Below, one piece after another: positions 8,771 through 17,806 of a stretch of DNA of 32,635 bases. How positions within the stretch are numbered: position 1 is the stretch's first letter; each line of letters starts with the position of its first letter. The position numbers and the translations under genes are program-made. Source of the stretch: Thermogemmatispora sp. (lineage in GTDB: Bacteria; Chloroflexota; Ktedonobacteria; Ktedonobacterales; Ktedonobacteraceae); assembly GCF_019683755.1 (NCBI RefSeq), contig NZ_JADGHT010000011.1, positions 1 to 32,635 on the forward strand, in the 5' to 3' direction. The notes beneath the pieces were generated by a model. That model was not told where the DNA came from, did not search any database, and was given only the letters and a program-made list of their open reading frames with translations.

Positions 8771-9175
8771 ATGATGAAGGAGGGGCAACGGGGGGAGAAG
8801 CGGGTGATGATGGGAATTGGGGCCGATGACCTCAAAGCCATCAAGTACATCCTGCTCTTCCACGGGCGCTATCTCCAGAGCGGTCAGGCTGATCAGGCGC
8901 GGCCAGCGGTAGATGAGCGTCGCATCAATCAGATCCAGCTTGCGCTGCTCAAGATCGAGCAGATTCTCAGCGGGCAGGTCATCATGCTGAGCTGGGAAGA
9001 GTTGCGGCTGATCACCGAGGCCATTGCCGCCTTTACGCGGCTGGTACGAGGCAAGATCGCCGCCACGCAGGAGCGCGATCAGGTCCTGGCGAGCTGTGAG
9101 CAACTGCGTGGCTATTTGAGCCTGATTTTGCCGCCCATGCAGTCGACCCGGAAAGGAGGTGAGAGCAGCTCCTGA
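8771..9175 (+). CDS. small protein of unknown function
   Basis: 134-aa ORF behind a good promoter, AAGGAAG upstream of ATG; internal ATG near 8807 also possible. No family recognised. Confidence 0.6.
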   Translation: MMKEGQRGEKRVMMGIGADDLKAIKYILLFHGRYLQSGQADQARPAVDERRINQIQLALLKIEQILSGQVIMLSWEELRLITEAIAAFTRLVRGKIAATQERDQVLASCEQLRGYLSLILPPMQSTRKGGESSS

Positions 9176-9187
9176 AGCTCGGCTACT

Positions 9188-9298
9188 GAAGAGGGGCCTT
9201 CTGGCAACCCTTCTCTCTCTCTATCCCTGTTCTTGCGCTGGCGACCTGCATCCCCTACCTGTTGGCCTGCCTGCCAAAGAGCGAGAAGGCCCCTCTTC
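9188..9298 (+). terminator. long-arm inverted repeat 3' of the 8771 ORF; possible terminator or structured 3' UTR
   Basis: gaagaggggccttct (9188-9202) and agaaggcccctcttc (9284-9298), 15/15 bp complementary; no clear U-tract. Confidence 0.4.
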
Positions 9299-9685
9299 TC
9301 TGCTCTCCGCCTGCAACTGTCTGACGCAAGGTAGCGGTGGCAGAGCTTCCGCGGGATGGCGTGAGTGGGCGCGTCGACTCGAGCCGGCGCGGGTGGACCA
9401 CGCACGTCATCCTTTGGCCAGGCCCGGTCAGGGCTGCGGCCTTCGCTGTTGTTTCCCTCGCCCCGATGGCCAGGTAAGAGCAAGCTGGCGGCTGAGACAG
9501 TCAACGACAGCGCCTGTGCGTTTGCCGCCCTCGCCTTGTGCTGTCCGTGCTGGCTGGCTGACCTCCTCTATCCTATGAGGGCCTGCCTGCGCTGGCCCGC
9601 CTTTGGCAGAGCGGCGCGTCGCCGCTCCCCTTCAAGTTAAGAGCCTGGCTGATTGAGTTGAGGCGCTGGGCGTGGACCCCTCTGT

Positions 9686-9985
9686 TTACGCCGGGGACCG
9701 GCTCTGCTGGCGAGGCTGGCGCCCGGGCCGGCGCGGTATGGCCAGTTCTGCCGCCAGGGCGAGCTGCTCGCGCGCCATGTCTTCCTCTGAAACATCCTCC
9801 ATGAGGGCGGTCGTTGGCACCCCCAAGGCTCGCGCCAGGCGGTTGACGGTGGCGGTATTGGTGGGCCGATAAGGATTGCGATAAATGGCCTTAATGATGT
9901 TATAGCTGACTCCAGCACAATGTGATAGCTGGTTCATTGACAGTCCCTTCTCACGTGCGACCTCTTTCAAGCGCAGCCGAAGCAC
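9686..9985 (-). CDS. small XRE-family HTH protein (paralogue 3)
   Basis: MLRLRLKEVAREKGLSMNQLSHCAGVSYNIIKAIYRNPYRPTNTATVNRLARALGVPTTALMEDV; paralogue of the two others with a basic C-terminal tail. Confidence 0.85.
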   Translation of the reverse strand: MLRLRLKEVAREKGLSMNQLSHCAGVSYNIIKAIYRNPYRPTNTATVNRLARALGVPTTALMEDVSEEDMAREQLALAAELAIPRRPGRQPRQQSRSPA

Positions 9986-10271
9986 GGTTCTCTCCTCAGA
10001 TGCAAGCTATTTCCGACAGTATAGCGCAAGCGTCGCCTTTAGGGAAGACTTTTGTGAAAAAGCAGCATCCTCCGCAGCAAAGTACTGACTGCTTTCTTTG
10101 TATGCTCTACCATATACAAGGGACCAGTATTATGGATGACGCGAGCTGTATTTTATGGTATACTCGCAGAAGAAGCGGGCAGCTTTGTAAGACAAGAGCA
10201 GCGAGCTGCCTCGTCTCTGGGGAAAGCCCACAGGCGTGGGTCAGCCGCTGGCAGAAAGGAAGCGCGCCATC

Positions 10272-10517
10272 ATGGAAGCGGAGCCGAGTCAGCTATTTTG
10301 TCCCGACGCCTACCCAGATAACGCCGACTGGACAAAGCGCACCTGGGACCTGCCAGAGATCACCAGCCCCGAGAAGCTGGACGCCTATCTCGAGAGCACC
10401 GGGCTGTCGGCCCAAGCCTTTGCCTGCCTTCCGGTCTGTCGTTGGAACGTCTCCAAGATCCCCTGGTTACGCGACTGGTTGCTGAGTCATGGGTTGCCCG
10501 TGCCGCCCGAGAGCTGA
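10272..10517 (+). CDS. 81-aa protein of unknown function immediately upstream of the TIR-STAND gene
   Basis: MEAEPSQLFCPDAYPDNADWTKRTWDLPEITSPEKLDAYLESTGLSAQAF...; AGAAAGGA upstream of ATG at 10272; extended -10 TATGGTATACT upstream (~10155-10165). Confidence 0.6.
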   Translation: MEAEPSQLFCPDAYPDNADWTKRTWDLPEITSPEKLDAYLESTGLSAQAFACLPVCRWNVSKIPWLRDWLLSHGLPVPPES

Positions 10518-10522
10518 GAGCG

Positions 10523-10575
10523 CTGGCCAGGCCCGTCACCAGGCAGCGCAGAGCGCAGCCGGATCGCCTGGCCAG
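10523..10575 (+). other. inverted repeat between the 81-aa ORF and the TIR-STAND gene
   Basis: ctggccaggc (10523-10532) / gcctggccag (10566-10575), 10/10 bp. Confidence 0.4.
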
Positions 10576-10617
10576 GTTCATAAGCTGGGATCAGGCTGAG
10601 GAGGCAGGAGGAGCAGC

Positions 10618-13600
10618 ATGCAAGCCGAGAGCCGAGCCAATTGGGGCCTGCGCGTCTACATCAGCCATGCCAGCGCGGAACGCAACTGGAGCGAGCATAT
10701 CGAGAGACGGGTAAGGCTGGCCGCGCGGGCCGCGGGCCTGGAGGCCCCGCACATCAGCGGGCCAGGAAAGGTACTGGCTGGCAGCGACTATCAGCAGGCC
10801 AGACGTGCCGCCCTTGAGAGCGCCAATCTCATTCTGCTCCTGATCAGCCCCGACTTTCTCACCGACGACCAGTGTCTGCAAGAAATGGAGATAGCCCTGG
10901 CGCGGCGGCGCGAGCGTGAGGTCACAGTTGTCCCCATCATTGTGCGTCCCGTGAGCTGGGAGCATACCCCACTTGGTGAGCTAGAAGCCTTGCCGCCGGG
11001 CCAGCCGCCCAAAGCCCTCAGCCTCTGGCGACCGCGCGACGAAGGACTCCATCGCATTGAGGAGGAACTACGCCGCCTCCTGAGCGCGCAGCGTTGGCGC
11101 GAGGGTTCTACCAGGGCCGGTCAGCTTGCGCCCGAGCAAGCGCGGGCCGTGCGCGCCATGCTCGTCGACCATCGTCCCTTTATCGCCAGCCGTGTCCGGG
11201 GATTTGTTGGCCGCAGCGCCGAGCTAGCCGCCATCCGCCGGCACATCGCCGAACTACAGCCGGGCGGCGGCTACCTGATCATCAGCGGGCAGGCTGGCCA
11301 GGGCAAAAGCAGCCTCATTGCCCGTCTGGTCCAGGAAGAGGGACCGGAGCGTGTGCCCCATCACTTCCTGCCGCTGGACCCGCCGAGCGATCACGTCGTA
11401 GCCTTGCTGCGCGACCTGCTGGCGCGCCTGATTCTCGCCGAATCTCTTGACCCGACGCCCTTACTGTTGGCCGGGACCAGTCGCGCCACCCTCACCACAG
11501 CCTTCTGGAACCTGCTCAACGAGCTGGGCGAGGCCGGGAAGCCTGTACTGATCTGCATCGACGGCCTTGACCAACTTCCGCGCTCGCCCTTCGGCAAGCG
11601 CGACCTGAGCTTTCTCCCCCTGAGACCCCCGCCGGGCTGCGTCTTCGTTCTCGGCAGCCGGCCCGATGACACGCTGGAGGCCCTTCACCAGCGCGGACCT
11701 GAGCGTGAGTACAGTCTGCCCCCTCTCAGCCGGGCCGACTTTGAGCAGCTTCTGCGGGCGCGCGGCCTGCAGCTCACGCGCGTCGAAGGCGACCGCCTCT
11801 ATGCCCTGACAGAGCAGAACACGCTCTACCTCGACCTGGCTGCCCGCGAGCTGGCGAGCGACCCAGCCCTGACCCCGCAAGCCTTGAGCGCGCGTCTCTC
11901 CAGCAATCCCGCCAACCTCTTTACCCTGAGCATCGAGCGTCTCAAGCAAGATCCCCATTGGGAGCGCACCATCTACCCCTTGCTGGGTCTGCTGCTCGTC
12001 GCGCGCGAGCCACTGGGACCATCTCACCTGAGCGATATTTTGGCTCCCCTCCCAACCTATCAGGTGCGCGACGCCTTGCGGCAGCTCGGTGGCCTGCTCG
12101 TCAGCGACAGCAATGGGCACTACAGCCTCTTCCACTCCAAGCTACGCGACTATCTGCGTCAGGACCCCCAACAGCCGGGCAAGCCGTACCTCTTCACGGT
12201 CGCCGAAGAGGCGCATTGGCATCGCATACTGGCCGACTGGTGTGAGCGTGGCGGCAGTGAGCTGATCTGGCAAGAGGCGCGTCACGATCCTGACGAGGAC
12301 CGGCGTCGGAGCTACGCCCGGCAGCACCTGGCGGCCCACCTCTTCTACGGGCGGGCCTGGGAGCGTCTCTTTGCTCTACTCGACGCCGGTCGCTATGGCC
12401 AGCGCAAGATTCACGAGCTTGATCCGAGCACCCGCGCCTACGCTGACGATCTTGACCTGGGACGCCAGGCCGCGGCCTGGGAGGGCTGGAGCTTCAGCGA
12501 GGGCCTGGCCCAGCTTCCCCGCCTGTGGCGCTACACCTTTTTGCGCTGCAGCCTGAGCAGTCAGGCTGAGCGCTATCCGCCGCAAGCCTTCGCCCTGCTC
12601 GTTCAGCTTGGGCGGCAGCATGAGGCGCTTGGGCTGAGCGATCTCATCAGCGATCCCGGGCGTCGGCTAGAGGCCCTGGTAGCCATCGCGCGCCAGCTCC
12701 AGGAGCAGGGAGCGCCGGAGGAAGACTATGGGCCGCTCTACTGGCGCGCCTGCGATGTGGCGCGCCATAGCTACGAGCCGGATCGTCTGGCCCCCTTACT
12801 GAGCGAGCTGGCGGAGGATCTCTACAGGGCCGGCTGGCGAGAATCGGCCCTCCAGCTCTGGCGGACAGCCATCGACGTGGCACGGCGCATTCCCCTGGCC
12901 GAGCCATGCGCAGAGACCCTCTTAGAGATCGCCCAAGGGCTGGCCGAAGCCGGACAGAGCGACGAGATCGAGGAGATCATCGAAGTCATGCCCGCCGAGA
13001 CCCTGCAGAACGAAGCGCGTCAGGCCCTGGTCACCGCCCTGGCACGGTCCCAGCGCTGGAGCGACGCCGATCAGGCGCTGGTCACCATCCCCGAAGAGGC
13101 TGCTGGAGCACGCGTCGCCGCCCTGGCCGAGCTAGGGCGCGCACTGGCCCAGGCTGGCGAGCAAGAGCGAGCGCAATCCTTATGGCAGCAGGCCGAGCGG
13201 CTGGCCATGACCATAGCCTTTCCCTGGGAGCAGGCCAGCGCCTTAGTCAGACTGGTGCAAGCTCTGGCCAGTGCTCAGCGCTGGAGCGAGGCCAAGCGCC
13301 TCTGTGAGAGCATTCCCGACCGGTGGCAGCGGGGTGAAGCACAGCTAGTACTGGTGCGCGCGCTGGTCAGCGCCGCCCGCTGGCAGGAAGCAGAAGCCCT
13401 CTGCCAGCAGATCAACGACCAGGGCCAGGAGGCCGAGGCCCGTCTGAGCCTGGTTCAGGCCCTGATCGCTGCCGGGCGCTGGCAGGAGGCCGAGGCCCTG
13501 AGCAGCAGCATCACGCGCCCGCGCGAGCGTTTGCAGGCCCTGGCCGCGCTTGGCCAGGCGCATGCCGAGCGTGGTCAGGCGAGCGCAGCGCGGTGCCTCT

Positions 13601-15198
13601 GGCAGCAGGCAGAAGCCGAGCTTAGGCGGCTAGAGCGCGCTGACGAGCAGCAGGCGGCTTGTGTCCTGCTTGGGCAGACAGCGGCGCGAGCGGGTCTGTC
13701 GGCAGAGGCGCAGCGCTACTGGCGGCAGGCGGAGGCGATCACGCGCGCGCTGCCGGACGGCGAAGAACGGCGCGACGCCCTGGCCCTGCTGACAAGAAGC
13801 CTGGTTCAGCTTGAGCGCTGGCAGGAGGCCGTCCGCATCGCCAGTACGATTGGCGACTGGCAGCAACACGCTGAGGTCCTTATCGCCCTGGGCCGGGGCC
13901 TCAGCCAGACGGGACAGCAGGCCGAGGCTGAGCAGCTCTGGTGGCAGGTGGTCAAGCTGGTGCGGAAGCAGGCCAGGACACGCGAGCAGCGCCGGGCCGC
14001 TATCACGCTCGTCACAGCCTTCGAATCACCGGCGGCCTGGTGGGATGAGGCGGAGCGCTGCGTCCGCAGCCTGGTGGAGGGCCAAGAGCGGGGCGAGGTG
14101 CTGGCCTATCTTGGACGGCTGGAGGCGCAGGCGGGGACCAGAGAGCGGGCCCGGCGCCTCTGGCAGGAAGCCGAAACCCTGATCGCCGCAGAAGACAGCA
14201 GTTGGGAGCAATCCGACGGCTACCAGGCTCTGGCGCGCGAGCTGGCTCGGGCTGGTGAATGGGCCGAGGCCGAACGCATTGTCGAGCGCGTGCCCGGGGG
14301 CTGGGAGCGGGCCGATGCTCAAGTGCTGCTGGTCCGCGAGCTGACCAGGGCCGGGAACCTTGATGAGGCCGAGCGGCTCTCTCGGGCCATTGAGCTGGCC
14401 CCTCAGCGGGTCGAGGCCCTGCTGATCCTGGGGCAGGCCTACGCCCAGCGAGCAGAGCCAGAGCAGCAGGCGCGGGCTGAGGAGTGCTGGCGCCAGGCTG
14501 AGCAGCTCATCGAGGGCCTGGAGGCGCCGCAGCGGGCTGAGCTGCTGGCCTCCCTGGGGGGAGCCGTCGCCGCCGCGGGCGAGCCTGAGCGAGCGCGGCA
14601 GTACTGGCAGCAAAGCGAGCAGTGTATCGCCGGCCTGACGGGCGAATGGGTACAGGCTGAGGCCCTGGCTGATCTGACCAAGACCCTGATTACTGCCCGC
14701 GAGTGGGACGAGGCGGAGCGCCTCTTGAAGCGCTTTCCGCATGGCTGGCGGGCCAGCAAGCTGGCGACCAGGTTGGTCACCGCGCTAGCCGAGGCGGGCA
14801 AGTGGGAAGCCGCGCGGCGCATCAGTAAGAGCATTGCCGTGGATCAGGAGCGGGCGCAGGCCTTAGCGGTCCTGGGGCGAGCGCTGGCGCAGGCTGGTGA
14901 GCGTGAGCAAGCACGCCAGCTCTGGGCAGAGGCTCAGGCTCTCAGCGCAGCGATCCCTACCGAGGAGGAACAGGCGCAGGCCTTGCTGGCGCTGGGGCAG
15001 GCCTTGGACGAGGCTGGCGCGCATGAGGAGCTACTGCGTTTGGTCCAGCGGGAGTGGCTGCGCGTTGGCACGCGCGTGCAGGCGCTGCGACTCTTTCCAC
15101 TGATCGGGGGCTTGCTCAGGTTAGCACCCGAGCTTGGGCCGGCTCTAGGCGAGGCCTTTGCCGCCGTCGACCGCTTCCTGGCCGGAGCCGTCGACTGA
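10618..15198 (+). CDS. TIR domain - STAND-type P-loop NTPase - alpha-solenoid (TPR-like) protein, 1526 aa
   Basis: TIR: LRVYISHASAERNWSEHI...LESANLILLLISPDFLTDDQCLQEMEIAL...VVPIIVRP; FVGRSAELAAI..., Walker A GQAGQGKSS, Walker B KPVLICIDGLDQLP; then many WxxAExL repeats. Strong RBS GGAGGAG before ATG. Confidence 0.9.
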   Translation: MQAESRANWGLRVYISHASAERNWSEHIERRVRLAARAAGLEAPHISGPGKVLAGSDYQQARRAALESANLILLLISPDFLTDDQCLQEMEIALARRREREVTVVPIIVRPVSWEHTPLGELEALPPGQPPKALSLWRPRDEGLHRIEEELRRLLSAQRWREGSTRAGQLAPEQARAVRAMLVDHRPFIASRVRGFVGRSAELAAIRRHIAELQPGGGYLIISGQAGQGKSSLIARLVQEEGPERVPHHFLPLDPPSDHVVALLRDLLARLILAESLDPTPLLLAGTSRATLTTAFWNLLNELGEAGKPVLICIDGLDQLPRSPFGKRDLSFLPLRPPPGCVFVLGSRPDDTLEALHQRGPEREYSLPPLSRADFEQLLRARGLQLTRVEGDRLYALTEQNTLYLDLAARELASDPALTPQALSARLSSNPANLFTLSIERLKQDPHWERTIYPLLGLLLVAREPLGPSHLSDILAPLPTYQVRDALRQLGGLLVSDSNGHYSLFHSKLRDYLRQDPQQPGKPYLFTVAEEAHWHRILADWCERGGSELIWQEARHDPDEDRRRSYARQHLAAHLFYGRAWERLFALLDAGRYGQRKIHELDPSTRAYADDLDLGRQAAAWEGWSFSEGLAQLPRLWRYTFLRCSLSSQAERYPPQAFALLVQLGRQHEALGLSDLISDPGRRLEALVAIARQLQEQGAPEEDYGPLYWRACDVARHSYEPDRLAPLLSELAEDLYRAGWRESALQLWRTAIDVARRIPLAEPCAETLLEIAQGLAEAGQSDEIEEIIEVMPAETLQNEARQALVTALARSQRWSDADQALVTIPEEAAGARVAALAELGRALAQAGEQERAQSLWQQAERLAMTIAFPWEQASALVRLVQALASAQRWSEAKRLCESIPDRWQRGEAQLVLVRALVSAARWQEAEALCQQINDQGQEAEARLSLVQALIAAGRWQEAEALSSSITRPRERLQALAALGQAHAERGQASAARCLWQQAEAELRRLERADEQQAACVLLGQTAARAGLSAEAQRYWRQAEAITRALPDGEERRDALALLTRSLVQLERWQEAVRIASTIGDWQQHAEVLIALGRGLSQTGQQAEAEQLWWQVVKLVRKQARTREQRRAAITLVTAFESPAAWWDEAERCVRSLVEGQERGEVLAYLGRLEAQAGTRERARRLWQEAETLIAAEDSSWEQSDGYQALARELARAGEWAEAERIVERVPGGWERADAQVLLVRELTRAGNLDEAERLSRAIELAPQRVEALLILGQAYAQRAEPEQQARAEECWRQAEQLIEGLEAPQRAELLASLGGAVAAAGEPERARQYWQQSEQCIAGLTGEWVQAEALADLTKTLITAREWDEAERLLKRFPHGWRASKLATRLVTALAEAGKWEAARRISKSIAVDQERAQALAVLGRALAQAGEREQARQLWAEAQALSAAIPTEEEQAQALLALGQALDEAGAHEELLRLVQREWLRVGTRVQALRLFPLIGGLLRLAPELGPALGEAFAAVDRFLAGAVD

Positions 15199-15519
15199 AG
15201 GCCCGTAAGCGGTTCAGCCCACCACAAGCCAAGCCGCAACTCCATACAGCTCCAATGCGCTGCACCTCGCCAGGCCAATGCCGACCGTGCTGCCCCGCCT
15301 CCTCCCACTCTCGCCTCGACCCGCCGCTGCCTCACAAGCCAGCCTCCCGGACAGGCCCCGCTTCTCGATAGAGCCAGACCCGCCATCAAGGCGACTCCCG
15401 CGGCCTGCAGCGCCACCACGCCTCTCCTCCGTCTCGCGTCCCTGCCCCACCCAGCACCCACAGGCGCACTGGCCACAGCCCACCTTTCCCGGCCAGGCAC
15501 CAGCCCACCCCTGCCATGA

Positions 15520-15525
15520 TATAAT
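15520..15525 (+). promoter_or_regulatory. extended -10 (TGATATAAT) for uvrC
   Basis: TG-A-TATAAT about 138 nt upstream of the uvrC start at 15663. Confidence 0.5.
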
Positions 15526-15662
15526 GAAATGCGGCGGCAGCCCGCAGCGGTTCCGGTGCCTGCCCTGCCTCCGTGCTGCCACCAGCAAGTAAGCAACTCA
15601 GGCAGAGCCAGCCAGAGGCCACAGCCAGCAAATCAGCCAGACCAACGAGCGAAGACGCCAGT

Positions 15663-17636
15663 ATGAACGACAAAATCCGCAGTGTCCTCAACAGCCTGCC
15701 CCACAAGCCGGGCATCTACCTCATGAAAGACGCCCAGGGGCAAATCATCTATGTCGGCAAAGCCGTCTCACTCCATCAGCGCGTCCGTTCCTACTTTCAG
15801 GAATCCGCCGACCTCAGCCCCAAGAATCGCAGCATGGTCGCGCGCGTCGACGACATCGAATACGTCGTCGTCGAAAACGAGATCGAAGCCCTGGTACTCG
15901 AAAGCAACTACATCAAGCAATATCGCCCGAAATACAATGTTCTGCTGCGGGATGACAAAAACTATCCCTACATCAAAGTAGCCCTCAGCGAAGACTTTCC
16001 GCGCGTCTATCGCGTGCGCAACTACCAGCGTGACGGCAACCGCTACTTTGGACCATACACCAGCTCAGCCGCCGTCGACGCCACCCTTGACCTGCTCAAC
16101 AAACTCTTCCCCTTCCGCACCTGCCGCTACGACGGCAGCGCCTGGGCCCCGCCGCGCAATGGTCCGACGCCACCTGGCTGGAAGCCCAAGTACCTGAGCC
16201 GGCCCTGCACGCAATACTACATTCATCGCTGCCTGGCTCCGTGCGTCGGCTACGCCACGCGCGAAGACTACGACGCCATCATCGCCCAGGTCATTCTTTT
16301 CCTCGAAGGCAAACATGAGGAAGTCGTCAAGCAGCTCGAGGCCCGCATGCACGAGGCCGCTGAGGCCCTCAACTTTGAGGAAGCCGCCCGCCTGCGCGAC
16401 CGCATCCGCGCCGTCGAGCACATACTAGAGAAGCAGCGCATCATCAACACCGAAGGGCAAGAAGACCAGGACGTCATCGCCCTGGCCAGCGCCGAAGACG
16501 AAACCTGCGCCCAGGTCTTCTTTTTCCGCGCTGGCAAACTCATCGGGCGCGAATACTTCATCCTGCAAGGCACCCGCGACAGCAGCCCGGGGGAAATCAT
16601 GAGTTCCTTCCTGCAGCAGTTTTACGAGAGCGCGCCCCACATTCCCGCCGAAATCGTCCTGGAAGTCGAGCCAGATGACCGCGATATGCTGCTGGCCTGG
16701 CTCAAAAGCCGGCGCGGCAAAGCTGTCAGCCTGAGCATTCCGCGGCGCGGAGACAAGCGCAGCCTCATCGAGCTGGTCAAACAGAACGCCCAGGAAGTGC
16801 TCGAGCAGCAGCGCATCAAATGGCTCAGCGACAGCCAGAAGACCCAGCTTGCCCTTGAAGAGCTGCAGGCCGCCCTGAACCTGGCGGCGCCGCCCTACCG
16901 CATCGAATGCTACGACGTCTCCAACATCCAGGGCAGCAGCGCCGTTGGAGCCATGATCGTCTTTGAAGCCGGGCGCCCCAAGCCAGCAGAGTACCGGCGC
17001 TTTCGCATCAAGAGCGTCGAAGGCGCCAATGACCCCGCCAGCCATCAAGAGATCCTGCGCCGCCGCTTCCGTCGCGAGCCGGGCACGGGAGCGCCCTCCT
17101 CCGCCAAAGAGGCGGACGAGGCAGAGAACAGCATCGAGAACGCTGCCGCGCAAGCCGCCGCCTTCAGCCACGACTGGCCTCTACCGGACCTCATCGTCAT
17201 CGACGGCGGTAAAGCCCAGCTCAATGCCGCCCTGCAGGTCCTCGAAGAGCTGCACGTCGAAGTTCCTGTCATCGGACTGGCAAAAGAAGAAGGCTCACAC
17301 AGCCGCCTGCCGACCGCCGAAGAGATCTACCTGCCAGGCAGCGCCGAACCGCTGCGTCTACCGCGCACCTCCCAGGGCCTCTACCTACTGCAGCGCATCC
17401 GCGACGAGGCCCACCGCTTTGGCATCACCTACCATCGCAAGCTACGCAGCCAGCGCACATTCAAATCACAGCTCGACGAGATCCCGGGCATCGGCCCCAG
17501 ACGCAAGCAGGCCCTGCTCAAGCACTTCGGCTCACTGCAGGCCATCAGCCAGGCCAGCATCGAAGAGCTAGCCGCCGTCGAGGGCATGACGCGCGCCGCT
17601 GCCGAAAAGGTCAAAGAATACATCGGCAAATCCTAG
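15663..17636 (+). CDS. uvrC: excinuclease ABC subunit C
   Basis: GIY-YIG N-terminus (LPHKPGIYLMKDAQGQIIYVGKAVSLHQRVRSYF), central UVR motif (EALNFEEAARLRDRI), YRIECYDVSNIQGSSAVGAMIVFE, C-terminal HhH (LDEIPGIGPRRKQALLKHFGS). Confidence 0.98.
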   Translation: MNDKIRSVLNSLPHKPGIYLMKDAQGQIIYVGKAVSLHQRVRSYFQESADLSPKNRSMVARVDDIEYVVVENEIEALVLESNYIKQYRPKYNVLLRDDKNYPYIKVALSEDFPRVYRVRNYQRDGNRYFGPYTSSAAVDATLDLLNKLFPFRTCRYDGSAWAPPRNGPTPPGWKPKYLSRPCTQYYIHRCLAPCVGYATREDYDAIIAQVILFLEGKHEEVVKQLEARMHEAAEALNFEEAARLRDRIRAVEHILEKQRIINTEGQEDQDVIALASAEDETCAQVFFFRAGKLIGREYFILQGTRDSSPGEIMSSFLQQFYESAPHIPAEIVLEVEPDDRDMLLAWLKSRRGKAVSLSIPRRGDKRSLIELVKQNAQEVLEQQRIKWLSDSQKTQLALEELQAALNLAAPPYRIECYDVSNIQGSSAVGAMIVFEAGRPKPAEYRRFRIKSVEGANDPASHQEILRRRFRREPGTGAPSSAKEADEAENSIENAAAQAAAFSHDWPLPDLIVIDGGKAQLNAALQVLEELHVEVPVIGLAKEEGSHSRLPTAEEIYLPGSAEPLRLPRTSQGLYLLQRIRDEAHRFGITYHRKLRSQRTFKSQLDEIPGIGPRRKQALLKHFGSLQAISQASIEELAAVEGMTRAAAEKVKEYIGKS

Positions 17637-17637
17637 T

Positions 17638-17692
17638 CGGCAGGCTGGGCCTGGCCTGCCGCCGGGCACGTCCCAGCCAGCCCAGCCTGCCG
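17638..17692 (+). terminator. inverted repeat immediately after uvrC; probable terminator
   Basis: cggcaggctgggc (17638-17650) / gcccagcctgccg (17680-17692), 13/13 bp; begins 2 nt after the stop codon. Confidence 0.5.
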
Positions 17693-17771
17693 GGCAGAAC
17701 AGCCGAAAGCAAGCCGTGGCAGCCGCTCCTGCTGGCAACCCACGGCGAGCGCTAGCACTCCCCGCCTTCGA

Positions 17772-17800
17772 TTGACAACGAGGAGATCGGCGATTACTAT
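17772..17800 (+). promoter_or_regulatory. consensus-like sigma70 promoter
   Basis: TTGACA (17772-17777), 17-bp spacer, TACTAT (17795-17800). Confidence 0.65.
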
Positions 17801-17806
17801 TTAATG

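Noticed and set aside
11461-12135. 224-aa minus-strand ORF inside the TIR-STAND gene
   Set aside because: Antisense shadow of a clear coding sequence; no domain signature.
14026-14742. 238-aa minus-strand ORF inside the TIR-STAND repeats
   Set aside because: Antisense shadow; Leu/Gln/Pro-rich repetition mirrors the repeat units on the plus strand.
16425-17171. 248-aa minus-strand ORF inside uvrC
   Set aside because: Antisense shadow of uvrC.
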